The notes: generated from the sequence alone by a model not told the origin. A DNA stretch of 64,000 nucleotides from Dyella kyungheensis (GCF_016905005.1 NZ_JADIKC010000008.1:100538-164537); one strand, 5' to 3'. Numbered from the stretch's first letter, positions 53,893 through 63,086 are shown. Made by a program: numbers and translations.

Positions 53893-56010
53893 ATGCAGTT
53901 GCGGCGTGTCCACCTGATGATCGGCGCCGCATGCATGGCGAGTGGGTCGTGGGCAGCCTGTGCACAGCAGGCCACGCTGCCGGCCGTGCAGGTCAATGCC
54001 AGTCGCCTCGAGATGCCGCCACTGGATGTTCCCGCGGCGCTCAGCGTGGTCAAGGTTTCGCCATCGGATGTCGGCAACCCCGGCATCAATCTTTCCGAGA
54101 CGCTGGTGGGTGTGCCCGGCATCCTGGCGCGCGATCGGCAGAACTATGCGCAGGACGAGCAGATATCCATCCGTGGCTTCGGCTCGCGCAGCACCTTCGG
54201 CGTGCGCAGCATTCGTCTCTATGTCGACGGCATTCCCGCGACGTTGCCGGATGGCCAGGGCCAGGTGTCGCACTTCGACTTCGATGTGGCCGATCGCGTG
54301 GAAGTGCTGCGCGGACCGTTCTCCGTGCTGTACGGCAACGCTGCGGGCGGCGTGGTGCAGCTATGGAGCGCGCCGGGCACGGCCACGCCGCAGACCACGC
54401 TGGGTGTCTACGCCGGCAGCAACGACAGTTTTCGCTATCTCGCCGACACGCGCGGCACCGTCGGCGCCATGGATTACAACGTGGCCGCTTCCCAGTTCCT
54501 CTCGGGTGGCTATCGCGATCACAGCCGCGTCAATCGCCAGACCGCGCATGCGCGCCTTGGCTTCGACCTGGGGCACGGGCAGACGCTCACGCTGGTGATG
54601 AATCACCTGGATCAGCCGGTGGCGCAGGATCCGATGGGCCTCACCAAGGCGCAATTGCTGGCGGATCCGCGGCAGGCGTCGCCCGCCGCGGAACAGTTCG
54701 ACACGCGCAAGAGTACCCGCCAAGATCAGGTGGGGCTGATCTACGAACGGCCTTCCGGCGATGACGGCCAATGGCGCGCGATGGTGTATTACGGCGAGCG
54801 CGAGATCACCCAATACCAATCCATCCCCGTTGCCACGCAGGCCAATCCGCTGCAGCCTGGCGGTGTCGTGCAACCCGATACGCACTACGGCGGCGCGGAC
54901 CTGCGATGGACGCACCGCGGCGACTGGCTGGGTGGCGATTACGAATTCGTCCTCGGTGGCGGTGGCGACTACCAGCGACAGCATCGCCTCGGTTACGAGA
55001 ACTTCGTGGGCGACACGCTAGGCGTCAAAGGCGCGCTGCGTCGGGACGAGGACGACAACGTCAACAACGTGGACGCCTACGCGCAGTGGTACTGGCACTT
55101 CGAGCCTGCCTGGGCGCTGATGCTCGGGCTGCGGCATGACGACGTGCGCTTCAGCGAACACGACTTCTACGTCACGCCCTCCAATCCCAACGACAGTGGC
55201 GACGTGAACTACGCCGCCACCACGCCGGTGGCCGCCCTGCAATGGCGCCCAGGAGATGACCTGCGGCTCTATGCGAGCTACGGCGAAGGCTTCGAAACGC
55301 CGAGCTACAACGAGCTGGGTTATCGCAGCGACGGCCAGCCAGGGCTTGCCCTCGACCTTCGGCCTGCGCGTAGCCACACGGTCGAACTCGGCGCGAAATG
55401 GCAGGCGACGCAAATGCTCGCCTTCAACGCAGCGCTGTTCCGCGCCAACACGCGCGACGAACTGGCCATCGACACCAGCGTCAACGGGCGCACCACCTAT
55501 CGCAATGTGCCCGAAGCGAGACGGCAGGGCATCGAGCTGTCGATGGATGGTGATATCGCACCGTCATGGCATCTGGTCGCCGGTTACACGCATTTGCAGG
55601 CCCAGTTCCGCAGCGGCTTCCTTACCTGCATCGCCACGCCGTGCGTGGCACCGAACGTGCCCGTGCGCGCTGGCAGCCGCATGCCGGGCGTGCCAGAAGA
55701 TTACGGCTCCTTGCTGTTGCGTCATGGTGGCGACGCGCGCTGGAGCCAGGGCATCACGCTCACGGGCGCGGGCCCGACCACGGCCAACGATTTCGGCACC
55801 GCGCGTGCGGCCGGCTATGTCGCCGCGGATGCCGACGTGACCTACACCTTCCCGTTGGGGCAGTCGGCGCGCATGCAGTTGAGCGCCCGTGTGAACAACT
55901 TCGCCGATCATCGGTATGTCGGGTCGGTGATCGTCAACGACGGCAATGGGCGCTATTACGAACCGGCCCCGGGTCGGACGTGGATGTTGGGCGCGAGGTT
56001 CGTGTTCTGA
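53893..56010 (+). CDS. pqqU: PQQ-type TonB-dependent receptor PqqU (YncD)
   Basis: A 705-residue receptor whose sequence closely follows that of E. coli YncD, now known as the PQQ importer PqqU. Shared landmarks, as I remember that protein, are the plug segment RQNYAQDEQISIRGFGSRST (about 77-96), RLYVDGIPATLPDGQGQ (about 105), VEVLRGPFSVLYGNAAGG (about 137), the barrel segments GEREITQYQSIP, GFETPSYNELGYRSDGQ, RTTYRNVPEARRQGIEL, and the C-terminal YVGSVIVNDGNGRYYEPAPGR. The signal peptide ends near residue 25 (WAACAQQ). Its length (E. coli about 700) is also right. It diverges from a PQQ-dependent dehydrogenase gene, so it probably imports the cofactor that enzyme needs. The assignment rests on remembered sequence, not on an alignment. 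Confidence 0.85.
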   Translation: MQLRRVHLMIGAACMASGSWAACAQQATLPAVQVNASRLEMPPLDVPAALSVVKVSPSDVGNPGINLSETLVGVPGILARDRQNYAQDEQISIRGFGSRSTFGVRSIRLYVDGIPATLPDGQGQVSHFDFDVADRVEVLRGPFSVLYGNAAGGVVQLWSAPGTATPQTTLGVYAGSNDSFRYLADTRGTVGAMDYNVAASQFLSGGYRDHSRVNRQTAHARLGFDLGHGQTLTLVMNHLDQPVAQDPMGLTKAQLLADPRQASPAAEQFDTRKSTRQDQVGLIYERPSGDDGQWRAMVYYGEREITQYQSIPVATQANPLQPGGVVQPDTHYGGADLRWTHRGDWLGGDYEFVLGGGGDYQRQHRLGYENFVGDTLGVKGALRRDEDDNVNNVDAYAQWYWHFEPAWALMLGLRHDDVRFSEHDFYVTPSNPNDSGDVNYAATTPVAALQWRPGDDLRLYASYGEGFETPSYNELGYRSDGQPGLALDLRPARSHTVELGAKWQATQMLAFNAALFRANTRDELAIDTSVNGRTTYRNVPEARRQGIELSMDGDIAPSWHLVAGYTHLQAQFRSGFLTCIATPCVAPNVPVRAGSRMPGVPEDYGSLLLRHGGDARWSQGITLTGAGPTTANDFGTARAAGYVAADADVTYTFPLGQSARMQLSARVNNFADHRYVGSVIVNDGNGRYYEPAPGRTWMLGARFVF

Positions 56011-56162
56011 TGGGAGGGAAGTGTTGGCCGCATTTTCATGCGCTTCGTTCGCAAGGAACCTGCGTGCCATGCACCGCGCCTTTGATTAAAGTTCGCTCCT
56101 CGCTCGCATCCATGGCCCATGGGTCAGGTTGCGCCTGAAGTCCATCAGACCGGGGCAACGTC

Positions 56163-57383
56163 ATGCAGCACGTCAGCGCCTTGGCGCAGGATTGGCCGGC
56201 CGAGCCGCAATCGGTGCCCGTAAGAGCAAAAGAACGAATCCAGGCGATCGATGTACTGCGTGGGCTCGCACTGTTTGGCGTGCTGATGGTGAATCTCGTG
56301 ACCGTGTTCCGTGTCTCGATCTTCCAGCAGTTTCTCCCGCAGGCGGCCGATGTTTCCGTGCTCGATCACCTGGCGAATGGATTCGTCGCCACCTTTCTCG
56401 AGTCGAAGATGATCTCGCTGTTCTCACTGCTCTTTGGCGTGGGACTGGCCATCCAGTTTGAACGGCTAAGCGGCAACGATGCCCGGATGCTTCTGCTTCT
56501 TCGCCGGCTGCTTGTACTGCTCGCCTTTGGGCTGATCCACATCTGCCTGTTATGGAACGGCGACATCCTCACCGAATATGCCTTGATCGGGCTCATTGCC
56601 GTCCCTTTTCTATTCGTTCCCAACCGTGGGCTGGCTGTTTCTGCGTTGCTATTGTTCGTTCTCTTCGCTTCCCTTTCATCACTGCTCCCGTCCGGCTTCT
56701 GGCCCACGCAGGAGTGGCTGCGGCAGCAAGTGGCGGATGCCAACCACGTGTATGCGACCGGCGGATTCACTGACGTACTGAACTTCAGGCTGCAAGAGAT
56801 AGGAGCGATTCTCCAATTGCTCATCTACATATCGCCGCGGACGCTGGGGCTCTTTCTTGTGGGAATGTTGGTGTGGCGCACCGGCACTCTTCGTCGCCCC
56901 GAGATGCATAAACGCGCGCTCGTATGCGTCGCGATCCTCGGCACGTCGACCGGTTCGCTCTTGACGTTCTTCGACGAAATGGGCTCGAACCCAATCTCAG
57001 GCGCGTTTCTACACTGGATATCGTGGGCGATCCCGCTTGGGCCCGTGTTCGTCTCGTTTGGCTACGCGAGCATCGTCCTGTTGTTGTTTGCATTCACCCC
57101 GGCCAGACACGTGCTTGGAATCTTCGCCCCGCTGGGTCGCATGGCTTTCACCAACTACATACTTCAGTCCTTGATCTTCGGTTGGATTTTCTACGGCTAT
57201 GGCCTGGGGTATTTCGGCCGATTGGGTGCTGCGGAAGCATTCCTGCTTGGATTGATTGTTTACGTCGCGCAGGTGCTGGCCAGCAAATGGTGGCTTGGGC
57301 ACTATCGATTCGGCCCGATCGAATGGCTGTGGCGGACGTTGATGTATGGAATGCGCCAACCGATGACATTGCCCAAGGGCTGA
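56163..57383 (+). CDS. DUF418 (YeiB-like) membrane protein
   Basis: A 406-residue polytopic protein with about ten membrane segments. The N-terminal family motif is RIQAIDVLRGLALFGVLMVNL (about 25-45), with FLESKMISLFSLLFGVG near 78 and the C-terminal DUF418 region LGRMAFTNYILQSLIFGWIFYGYGLGYFG (about 325-353) and HYRFGPIEWLWRTLMYG near 380. The function of the family is unknown, though some members accompany transport or export genes. It has no evident operon partner. Confidence 0.85.
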   Translation: MQHVSALAQDWPAEPQSVPVRAKERIQAIDVLRGLALFGVLMVNLVTVFRVSIFQQFLPQAADVSVLDHLANGFVATFLESKMISLFSLLFGVGLAIQFERLSGNDARMLLLLRRLLVLLAFGLIHICLLWNGDILTEYALIGLIAVPFLFVPNRGLAVSALLLFVLFASLSSLLPSGFWPTQEWLRQQVADANHVYATGGFTDVLNFRLQEIGAILQLLIYISPRTLGLFLVGMLVWRTGTLRRPEMHKRALVCVAILGTSTGSLLTFFDEMGSNPISGAFLHWISWAIPLGPVFVSFGYASIVLLLFAFTPARHVLGIFAPLGRMAFTNYILQSLIFGWIFYGYGLGYFGRLGAAEAFLLGLIVYVAQVLASKWWLGHYRFGPIEWLWRTLMYGMRQPMTLPKG

Positions 57384-57436
57384 GCCCGGCTGAATTCATG
57401 CTCCATCGCCGGCCTCGTCCGCTATGCGTGCTGACC

Positions 57437-58345
57437 CTAGTCGATACGCAGCGAGGCAGTCAGCAGTTGGAGGATCGAGTCGACCTTGGGCAGCAACTGA
57501 CGGCTGCGTTGCCACACGAGATTGAGCGGCAGGCCTTCCACGTCCAGCTGCGGAAGAATCTGCACCAGCGTTCCTTCCTGAAGTTCATCCCTCACCAGCC
57601 AAGTGGCCAACTGCGCGATGCCACAACCAGCCTTTACGGCGCTGACCACCGCCTCGCCGCTACCAAGGGCCATGTTCGCTTCCACCGTCCACTGTTCGGT
57701 CGGGCCGGCATCCTGTGCGATCAACCAGGGAATGGTGCTGCCATCGGCGCGGCCGTAGACGACGGCATCGTGTTGACCGAGTTCTGCGGCCGACCGTGGC
57801 GAGCCGTGTTGCTGGAGATATGCGGGCGAGGCGCAAAGACTCAGCCGTTCGGCACCCAGGTAGCGATGTCCCAAAGCTTCCGGCCAGATATTCATGCCGC
57901 CGATACGTACGGCCACGTCGATACCTTCATCCACGATATCCACAAAGCGATCCGTGAACGAAAGATGGGGTCGAAGGTTGGGATGCTGCTCGAAGAACGG
58001 CAACAGCAGCGGCAACACCTTCATGCGTCCGAAAGCAGCAGGCACATCCAGGCGCAGATGACCGGTGGGCTCCATGCGTTGCGCGGCCAATACCGATTCC
58101 GCTTCCGCGAGGTCCGCGAGCACGCGTGCGCAAGTGCGGTAGTACGCCGCGCCCGCGTCCGTGAGGGACAGTGTTCGCGTGGAACGTTCGAACAGCCGGA
58201 TGCCTAGTCGCGCTTCCAGCCGGGCCACGCTTTTGCCAACCGCCGAATTGGTCAGGTTCAGGCGCTCGGCCGCTGCGGTAAAGCTGCCGGCGTCCGCCGT
58301 GAAGACGAAGGCCTCAAGTCCTTTCAGTCGTTCCGAGGGAGTCAT
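57437..58345 (-). CDS. LysR-family regulator
   Basis: A 302-residue LysR regulator. The helix-turn-helix covers about 5-65 (LEAFVFTADAGSFTAAAERLNLTNSAVGKSVARLEARLGIRLFERSTRTLSLT) and the effector domain runs from about 92 to 295 (LRLDVPAAFGRMKVLPLLLPFF, IDVAVRIGG, VVSAVKAGCGIAQLATWLV). The subgroup includes repressors or activators of adjacent efflux and reductase genes. It diverges from an MFS gene; the 113-bp gap contains a perfect dyad at 58369-58380. Confidence 0.88.
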   Translation of the reverse strand: MTPSERLKGLEAFVFTADAGSFTAAAERLNLTNSAVGKSVARLEARLGIRLFERSTRTLSLTDAGAAYYRTCARVLADLAEAESVLAAQRMEPTGHLRLDVPAAFGRMKVLPLLLPFFEQHPNLRPHLSFTDRFVDIVDEGIDVAVRIGGMNIWPEALGHRYLGAERLSLCASPAYLQQHGSPRSAAELGQHDAVVYGRADGSTIPWLIAQDAGPTEQWTVEANMALGSGEAVVSAVKAGCGIAQLATWLVRDELQEGTLVQILPQLDVEGLPLNLVWQRSRQLLPKVDSILQLLTASLRID

Positions 58346-58368
58346 AATGAACGCCTATTATGGATACA

Positions 58369-58380
58369 GATTCTAGAATC
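58369..58380. promoter_or_regulatory. 12-bp perfect palindrome, LysR operator candidate
   Basis: GATTCTAGAATC lies 24 bp from the lysR start and 79 bp from the MFS start in the divergent gap. The gap is notably AT-rich, and TGGATAC (58361-58367) is followed about 44 bp on by GTATCC (58410-58415), forming a wider dyad. Confidence 0.55.
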
Positions 58381-58458
58381 CATGGAAATAATACCCAAAT
58401 AGGGATGATGTATCCGCAATAAGCTAGCGAGACCCTCTAGCCGCTCCCTCATACATTC

Positions 58459-59664
58459 ATGTCTTCCTTGCCAACAGCGACCCGGGGCGCCACGCCGTCC
58501 AGGCGCGGTGCTGCACCGATCGCCATCCTGGCGGTGGCCGCCTTCGTCATCGTCACCACCGAGTTTTTGATCGTTGGACTATTGCCTGCGCTGGCGCGCG
58601 AGCTGCACGTTTCGATCTCTTTAGCCGGGCAACTCGTTACGCTTTTTGCATTCACCGTGATGCTGTTCGGTCCGTTGCTGACGGGCTTGCTCTCGCATAT
58701 CGAGCGCAAGCGTCTGTTCGTCGCCATCCTGCTGGTCTTTGCAGTGTCCAATGCGCTCGCGGCGATGGCACCCAACATCTGGGTGCTCGCGCTGGCGCGA
58801 TTCATACCTGCGCTCCTGCTCCCGGTGTTTTGGGGCACGGCCAGCGAGACCGCGGGACAACTCGCCGGATCGCTGCATGCCGGACGCGCCGTATCGACGG
58901 TGTATCTGGGCATCTCGGCGGCGCTGTTGTTTGGTATCCCGCTAGGCACTCTGGCCGCACACGCCTTTGGCTGGCGTGTCGCCTTTGCGCTTCTGGCCGG
59001 CCTGTCGTTGTTGATGGCCATGCTGATCGCCTACTTCATGCCGACGCTGGAACTTCCACGACGCATGCGGCTCGGCGAGCAGGCGCGCATTCTCAAAGAC
59101 CCGCGTTTTGTCGCCCACGTCGGTCTGTCGGTGCTGATCTTCACGGCGATGTTCACCGCCTATACCTACCTGGCGGACACGCTGGAAACCCTGGTCGGCG
59201 TTGCGCCGGCGCGGGTTGGCTGGTGGCTGATGGGGTTCGGCGCGATCGGACTGGTCGGAAACTGGCTCGGCGGTCGCGCCGTCGATCGTAGCCCGCTCGG
59301 TGCGACGGTCATCTTCGTGGTGGTGCTGGGCATCGGCATGGCAGCGAGCGTGTCTCTGGCGAGCGCCCATGGCTGGTTCGAGATCCCGTTCGTGCTTTGG
59401 GGCGTTGCCTACACGGCCCTCTTTCCGATCTGCCAAGTGCGCGTCATGAGGGTGGCCTCACACGCCCAGGCGCTAGCCGGCACGCTCAATGTTTCCGCGG
59501 CCAACGCCGGCATCGGACTTGGCGCAATCATCGGTGGCTTGGTCATACCGCACTGGGGCTTGGGCACCGTGGGCTATCTGGCAACCGCGATCTCGGCCCT
59601 GGCGTTGTTGACCATTCCTCTGATCGGCCGACTCAGATCAACGCGGACTCATGCGGTCGCGTGA
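58459..59664 (+). CDS. MFS transporter, AraJ/YdhP-like efflux type
   Basis: A 401-residue transporter with twelve predicted membrane segments. TTEFLIVGLLPALARELHVSI near 34 is the characteristic motif of the sugar-efflux/arabinose-type MFS group, and GLLSHIERKRL near 76 is the loop 2-3 motif. Between TM6 and TM7 lies a 30-residue loop (ELPRRMRLGEQARILKDPRF). Substrates in this group include sugars, drugs and purines; here unknown. The divergent LysR protein probably regulates it, and the VOC-domain gene follows 47 bp later, perhaps in the same transcript. Confidence 0.88.
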   Translation: MSSLPTATRGATPSRRGAAPIAILAVAAFVIVTTEFLIVGLLPALARELHVSISLAGQLVTLFAFTVMLFGPLLTGLLSHIERKRLFVAILLVFAVSNALAAMAPNIWVLALARFIPALLLPVFWGTASETAGQLAGSLHAGRAVSTVYLGISAALLFGIPLGTLAAHAFGWRVAFALLAGLSLLMAMLIAYFMPTLELPRRMRLGEQARILKDPRFVAHVGLSVLIFTAMFTAYTYLADTLETLVGVAPARVGWWLMGFGAIGLVGNWLGGRAVDRSPLGATVIFVVVLGIGMAASVSLASAHGWFEIPFVLWGVAYTALFPICQVRVMRVASHAQALAGTLNVSAANAGIGLGAIIGGLVIPHWGLGTVGYLATAISALALLTIPLIGRLRSTRTHAVA

Positions 59665-59711
59665 GGTTCGTGACTCAAAGGCTGTCTGCATCACCTATCG
59701 TCGAGAAAGGC

Positions 59712-60230
59712 ATGAGCATTCCTGGAATCAAGAAAATCGATCACGTCGGTTTTACCGTGCCCGACCTCGACGAAGCCGTGTCGTTCTTTCGCGATCACTT
59801 CGGTTTCGAGGTCGCCTATGAGTTCGGGCCCTTCGCGTCGAGCGACGACTGGATGGCGGTGCACCTCAACGTTGCCGCCGACGCTGTCATCGACAAGATC
59901 GTGGTGATGACCGCCGGCAATACAAATCTGGAGATCTTCGGTTATGCCCCGACCGAAACCCAGAAGAAGCTGCCGCCTCGCAATTCCGATATCGGCGGTC
60001 ACCACCTAGCGTTCTATGTCGATGACATGGATGCAGCGGTAGCCTACCTGCACAAGGTGAACCTTGACGTCCTCGGCGAACCTACGGTGATGACGGAAGG
60101 GCCATCTGCTGGCGAAACCTGGGTTTATTTCCTCAGCCCGTGGGGCATGCAACTTGAGCTTGTCTCGTATCCGAACGGGAAGGCCTACCAGTGGATGACG
60201 GACGCATCATTCCTGCAACGCGAGCCATAG
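59712..60230 (+). CDS. VOC-fold (glyoxalase/bleomycin-resistance) protein
   Basis: A 172-residue protein with a paired beta-alpha-beta-beta-beta fold. The first module begins IKKIDHVGFTVPDLDEAVSFF (about 6-26), with the metal His in DHVGF. The second has HHLAFYVDDMDAAVAYLHKVN (about 97-117), with a metal-binding His, and the final strand GMQLELVSYPNG (about 147-158) with the Glu. This is the layout of glyoxalase-like dioxygenases and resistance proteins; the substrate is unknown. GAGAAAGG lies 5 bp upstream of ATG 59712. Confidence 0.8.
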   Translation: MSIPGIKKIDHVGFTVPDLDEAVSFFRDHFGFEVAYEFGPFASSDDWMAVHLNVAADAVIDKIVVMTAGNTNLEIFGYAPTETQKKLPPRNSDIGGHHLAFYVDDMDAAVAYLHKVNLDVLGEPTVMTEGPSAGETWVYFLSPWGMQLELVSYPNGKAYQWMTDASFLQREP

Positions 60231-60565
60231 ACGGGAAGAGTTGCCAGCCAACGCAAATATCTGCGAGACAATCGTCAATATCTTGTGCTTGCCGATAAGC
60301 CGATGGCATGACGTGGGCGACCTGTTGTCGTCGAAAACAGAGCTGCGTGCTATCGCGTCAAGGCGCTGGCAATAACCATCGTGTGCCCGTGCCCAAGTTC
60401 TCTTATGATCCGGCCTTGACGGTCCATGTCCGCTTCTCGGGGGAGAGTGTCGCCAGGCCCCGTCATCCGTTGATACGTCGGGAAATTCTGGGCTCCGCAG
60501 GTTGTCCGTTGAAGGGCGACCGACCATGATCGATTACTGATGCAGGTCTTTCACAGGGGGAAGAC
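60231..60565. other. Gene-free interval before the cassette-like region
   Basis: I see no convincing gene in these 335 bp. GTCCGCTTC at 60428-60436 repeats one arm of the 24-bp inverted repeat found downstream, with no second arm. The end carries a GGGGGAAG ribosome site for the next gene. Confidence 0.5.
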
Positions 60566-61393
60566 ATGGCCTCGTTCGTTCGCTTCATGCTCGTGTGCAC
60601 GTGCCTGTGGTTGGCTGCCTGCAGCCAGCAGGCGTTGATCGACAAGCTCACGCCGCACCCGGCAGCGGACATCGCACAGTCCGTGCTCGATCAGGTGCGA
60701 AAGGGCGATGTGGAACCCGTCAAGGCCAGGCTCGCCGATTCGCTTCGACAAGACCCGGGCGTCGAGGCCAAGCTCAGGCAACTTACCGGATACTTTCCCG
60801 CCGAAGCGCCCCGGGCAGTCAAGCTGGTCGGCACCAAGACCATGCTCATCAACGGGGCGAGCCGCTATGACCTTACCTATGAATACGAGTTCGCCGAAGG
60901 GTGGGTGCTAGGCAACGTGGTGCTGGCGGGAGAGGGCGATGCCCTGCGCGTGCAGGGCTTGCACGTGCAGCGCATGGCGCAATCGGTGGAACAGCAAAAC
61001 GCCTTCACGCTCAGCGGCAAGGACGCCACGCACTGGATCGTGTTGCTGGCTTGCATCGCCATCCCGTCATTGTGCGTCTATGCCTTCGTGCTCTGCCTGC
61101 GTACCCCGATCGTGCGCCGCAAATGGCTATGGGCGGTCGGAACCTTGCTCGGCTTCGGGACGCTTCACTTCAACTGGACCACCGGAGCCTTCGACTTCCA
61201 ACCGCTGTCGATCCTGCTGTTTGGAGCCTCGAGTGTCGGCAACCTTTATGAGCCCTTGATCATGGGCATGTCGCTGCCGTTGGGCGCCATATGGTTTCTG
61301 GCTTGCCGAAGCGGGCTGCTGGCCAATGCGGCTGCGGCCAAGGCGGCTGCGGCCAAGGCGGCAGAGGCGCCGCTCGTTCAAGAGCAGGCTTGA
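60566..61393 (+). CDS. Lipoprotein-like membrane protein
   Basis: A 275-residue protein beginning with a lipoprotein signal (LVCTCLWLAACSQQ, lipobox Cys at residue 19). An N-terminal soluble part (about 20-148) of helices and a beta-rich segment (KTMLINGASRYDLTYEYEF) precedes three membrane segments at about 152-172, 184-203 and 224-251. The C-terminus is Ala/Lys-rich, encoded by two perfect 15-bp repeats (61328-61342, 61343-61357). No family is recognised. It is the first of six small genes each followed by a copy of the inverted repeat (here starting 10 bp after the stop). Confidence 0.65.
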   Translation: MASFVRFMLVCTCLWLAACSQQALIDKLTPHPAADIAQSVLDQVRKGDVEPVKARLADSLRQDPGVEAKLRQLTGYFPAEAPRAVKLVGTKTMLINGASRYDLTYEYEFAEGWVLGNVVLAGEGDALRVQGLHVQRMAQSVEQQNAFTLSGKDATHWIVLLACIAIPSLCVYAFVLCLRTPIVRRKWLWAVGTLLGFGTLHFNWTTGAFDFQPLSILLFGASSVGNLYEPLIMGMSLPLGAIWFLACRSGLLANAAAAKAAAAKAAEAPLVQEQA

Positions 61394-61402
61394 GTGGCAA
61401 GT

Positions 61403-61420
61403 GTCTGCTTCCGATCCGAA
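61403..61420 (+). repeat. Repeat copy 1 (left half)
   Basis: GTCTGCTTCCGATCCGAA matches the first 18 positions of the 24-bp repeat with two changes; the right arm is degenerate. It begins 10 bp after the lipoprotein gene. Confidence 0.6.
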
Positions 61421-61487
61421 CCATACATCGGCAACGTCATCACGCGGTACCTGAAAATCTGAATTTCAACGCTTCTAAGGGGAAGCC

Positions 61488-62003
61488 ATGGAAGGGAAGT
61501 TGAGCAACACGGAGCATGCCATCTATGAGATTCGCAACTCGGTCTGGAAGAATCTGGCGGTATTCGTTCTTTGCCTTGGCCTGAGCCTCGCGGCTGTCTT
61601 GGTACTACTCGGACCATCGCATAGAGACTGGCCGTCAGTCGCCGGAGCGCTGTTCTTCGGTGCCGGTGCCGTCCTGTTCGGATTCAAGACTTTCGATAGG
61701 CGTGTGAAGGTATACGCCGATCGCGACGGCATCCAGGACTTCCGCACCAGTTTCGGCGAGATCGCCTGGAGCGAGATCGATTCGATCACGGCGAGAACCA
61801 TCAAGGGCAACACCAATCTGACTTTGTACTTCCGCCATCCGGCGAAGTGGCTTCCCCGTTCGTCTCGCTTGACGCAATGGATAGTAAGCAAGACCAAGAT
61901 GAAGTTTGGCGCATCGATATCCCTCCAGAATACGGATGTCGACGAGCAGCAGTTCATACGTTTCATCGATGGGCAGGTCGCGAGTTCGGCGAAGACCGGT
62001 TGA
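61488..62003 (+). CDS. Membrane protein with PH-like domain
   Basis: A 171-residue protein with two membrane segments (about 22-42 and 50-70) and a C-terminal beta-rich domain (about 75-165; VKVYADRDGIQDFRTSFGEIAWSEIDSITART) that resembles small bacterial PH-like (STM3941-type) proteins. The function is unknown. AGGGGAAG precedes the ATG. Repeat copy 2 follows 21 bp after its stop. Confidence 0.65.
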   Translation: MEGKLSNTEHAIYEIRNSVWKNLAVFVLCLGLSLAAVLVLLGPSHRDWPSVAGALFFGAGAVLFGFKTFDRRVKVYADRDGIQDFRTSFGEIAWSEIDSITARTIKGNTNLTLYFRHPAKWLPRSSRLTQWIVSKTKMKFGASISLQNTDVDEQQFIRFIDGQVASSAKTG

Positions 62004-62023
62004 GCTTTCGACGACGCGTTAAC

Positions 62024-62047
62024 GTCTGCTTCCTACGCGAAGTGGAT
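62024..62047 (+). repeat. Repeat copy 2
   Basis: The left arm GTCTGCTTCC is intact; the right side (CGAAGTGGAT) keeps the GAAG-GGA pattern with substitutions. It starts 21 bp after the previous stop. Confidence 0.65.
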
Positions 62048-62073
62048 GTTCCCAAACATCACGGGGAGCACGG

Positions 62074-62559
62074 ATGAAGATGAGGAACACTAAAGCACGC
62101 AAGCGGTGGGTCCGTATCATGTGCTTCGTTGGCGCGAGCATGGCGACGTGGGCGACTGGCGCTTGCGCGCAAGGTCAGGCATCGGCCAGCCAGCAGGCCC
62201 CTGCCAGCGGTGCACTATCTGCCACGGCGCACTTCGTTTCGGCGGGCAACCTTCCGCCGACTCATCCCTCGGGCATGGATATCACCTACGCCTCGCAACA
62301 CCAGCCGAAATATCCACTGGCGGCCATACGTGCCCATCATGAAGGCACTGTCCTGGTCATGGCGCAGATCGGCGTGGATGGCCGGGTAACTCAGACAAAG
62401 ATCGCTGGAAGCAGCGGCTTCCCCGAGCTGGACGAGAGCGCCGCGGCCACCGTGAGCGGCTGGAAGTTCAGCCCCGCATACAGAGATGGTGCGCCGGTGG
62501 CTTCCTGGGCCCGTGTGCCGGTCAATTTTTCTTTGCCGAAGGTCGCTGCCAAACCTTGA
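62074..62559 (+). CDS. Periplasmic TonB C-terminal-domain protein
   Basis: A 161-residue protein. The N-terminal hydrophobic segment (about 15-33, ending GACAQG) is a signal peptide or anchor. Residues about 68-155 form a TonB C-terminal domain: QPKYPLAAIRAHHEGTVLVMAQIGVDGRV followed by SSGFPELDESAAATVSGWKFSPAYRDG. Xanthomonadales have many such short TonB-like proteins; without a proline-rich spanning region this one is unlikely to energise receptors directly. Repeat copy 3 follows 21 bp after the stop. Confidence 0.8.
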   Translation: MKMRNTKARKRWVRIMCFVGASMATWATGACAQGQASASQQAPASGALSATAHFVSAGNLPPTHPSGMDITYASQHQPKYPLAAIRAHHEGTVLVMAQIGVDGRVTQTKIAGSSGFPELDESAAATVSGWKFSPAYRDGAPVASWARVPVNFSLPKVAAKP

Positions 62560-62579
62560 GCTTTAGTGGCTCGTTGGGC

Positions 62580-62603
62580 GACTGCTTGCGACCCATGGCG
62601 GAG
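62580..62603 (+). repeat. Repeat copy 3
   Basis: GACTGCTT and GCGACCCATGGCGGAG match the 24-bp repeat with four changes, keeping the central CGACCCAT block. It starts 21 bp after the TonB-like gene stop. A GTTGGGC heptamer (integron R'-like) lies directly before it at 62573. Confidence 0.65.
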
Positions 62604-62810
62604 ATATAAGTAGGTACAGATCGTTGGGCACACAATGCGCTCGGCTGCCGAGAAGTTAGGCATCGCCAACAGGGTTGAAAGTGATTTCAAGAGTATCGGC
62701 TTGACCTGCCTATGCTGTGGGCAGCCCGTTCGGCCGCAAGTGTTGGATTATCTGCCGCGCTACGGGACCTTCAAGCAATTTGGCTGACCATCGATCGGGG
62801 TAAAAATTCT

Positions 62811-63071
62811 ATGGATATCGATTCCTCAGCTCGCGCGATCCTTTTGGAACTGAGGGCGAAGGTAGAGAGCGGGGACGAAGGGGGAATCTACGGGGACCGG
62901 ACCAAGGCGCTCCATGACATCGACGCGCTGCTCGCGAATACCTCGGCGAACCAAGTGAAACTGTTGCTCTTGCCAACGGCCAGTTTGCAGGAGCTCTCGA
63001 TAGACTGTGGTTGGGGAAGCCAGTTCAACAATCTCGCGGCCCAGCTTGAGGCGGTTCTAGGTATCGATTAG
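62811..63071 (+). CDS. Small hypothetical protein
   Basis: An 86-residue soluble, mainly helical protein (starts DIDSSARAILLELRAKV; ALHDIDALLANTSANQVKLLL; ends LAAQLEAVLGID). No family is recognised; the composition resembles cassette-encoded orphan proteins or small immunity-type proteins. ATG 62811 lies 7 bp after a GGGG tract. The 251 bp before it hold repeat copy 3 and a hairpin (CTCGG-N3-CCGAG near 62640). Repeat copy 4 follows 16 bp after the stop. Confidence 0.6.
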   Translation: MDIDSSARAILLELRAKVESGDEGGIYGDRTKALHDIDALLANTSANQVKLLLLPTASLQELSIDCGWGSQFNNLAAQLEAVLGID

Positions 63072-63086
63072 GCGTATGCGGCTAAG

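Noticed and set aside
60308..60529. A 73-codon open frame before the cassette-like genes
   Set aside because: No ribosome site, no recognisable sequence and a non-coding composition.
62573..62659. GTTGGGC (62573, 62623) and GTTAGGC (62653) heptamers like integron R' core sites
   Set aside because: No matching RYYYAAC partner in the right orientation and no attC-sized fold was found, so integron attC sites are not claimed.
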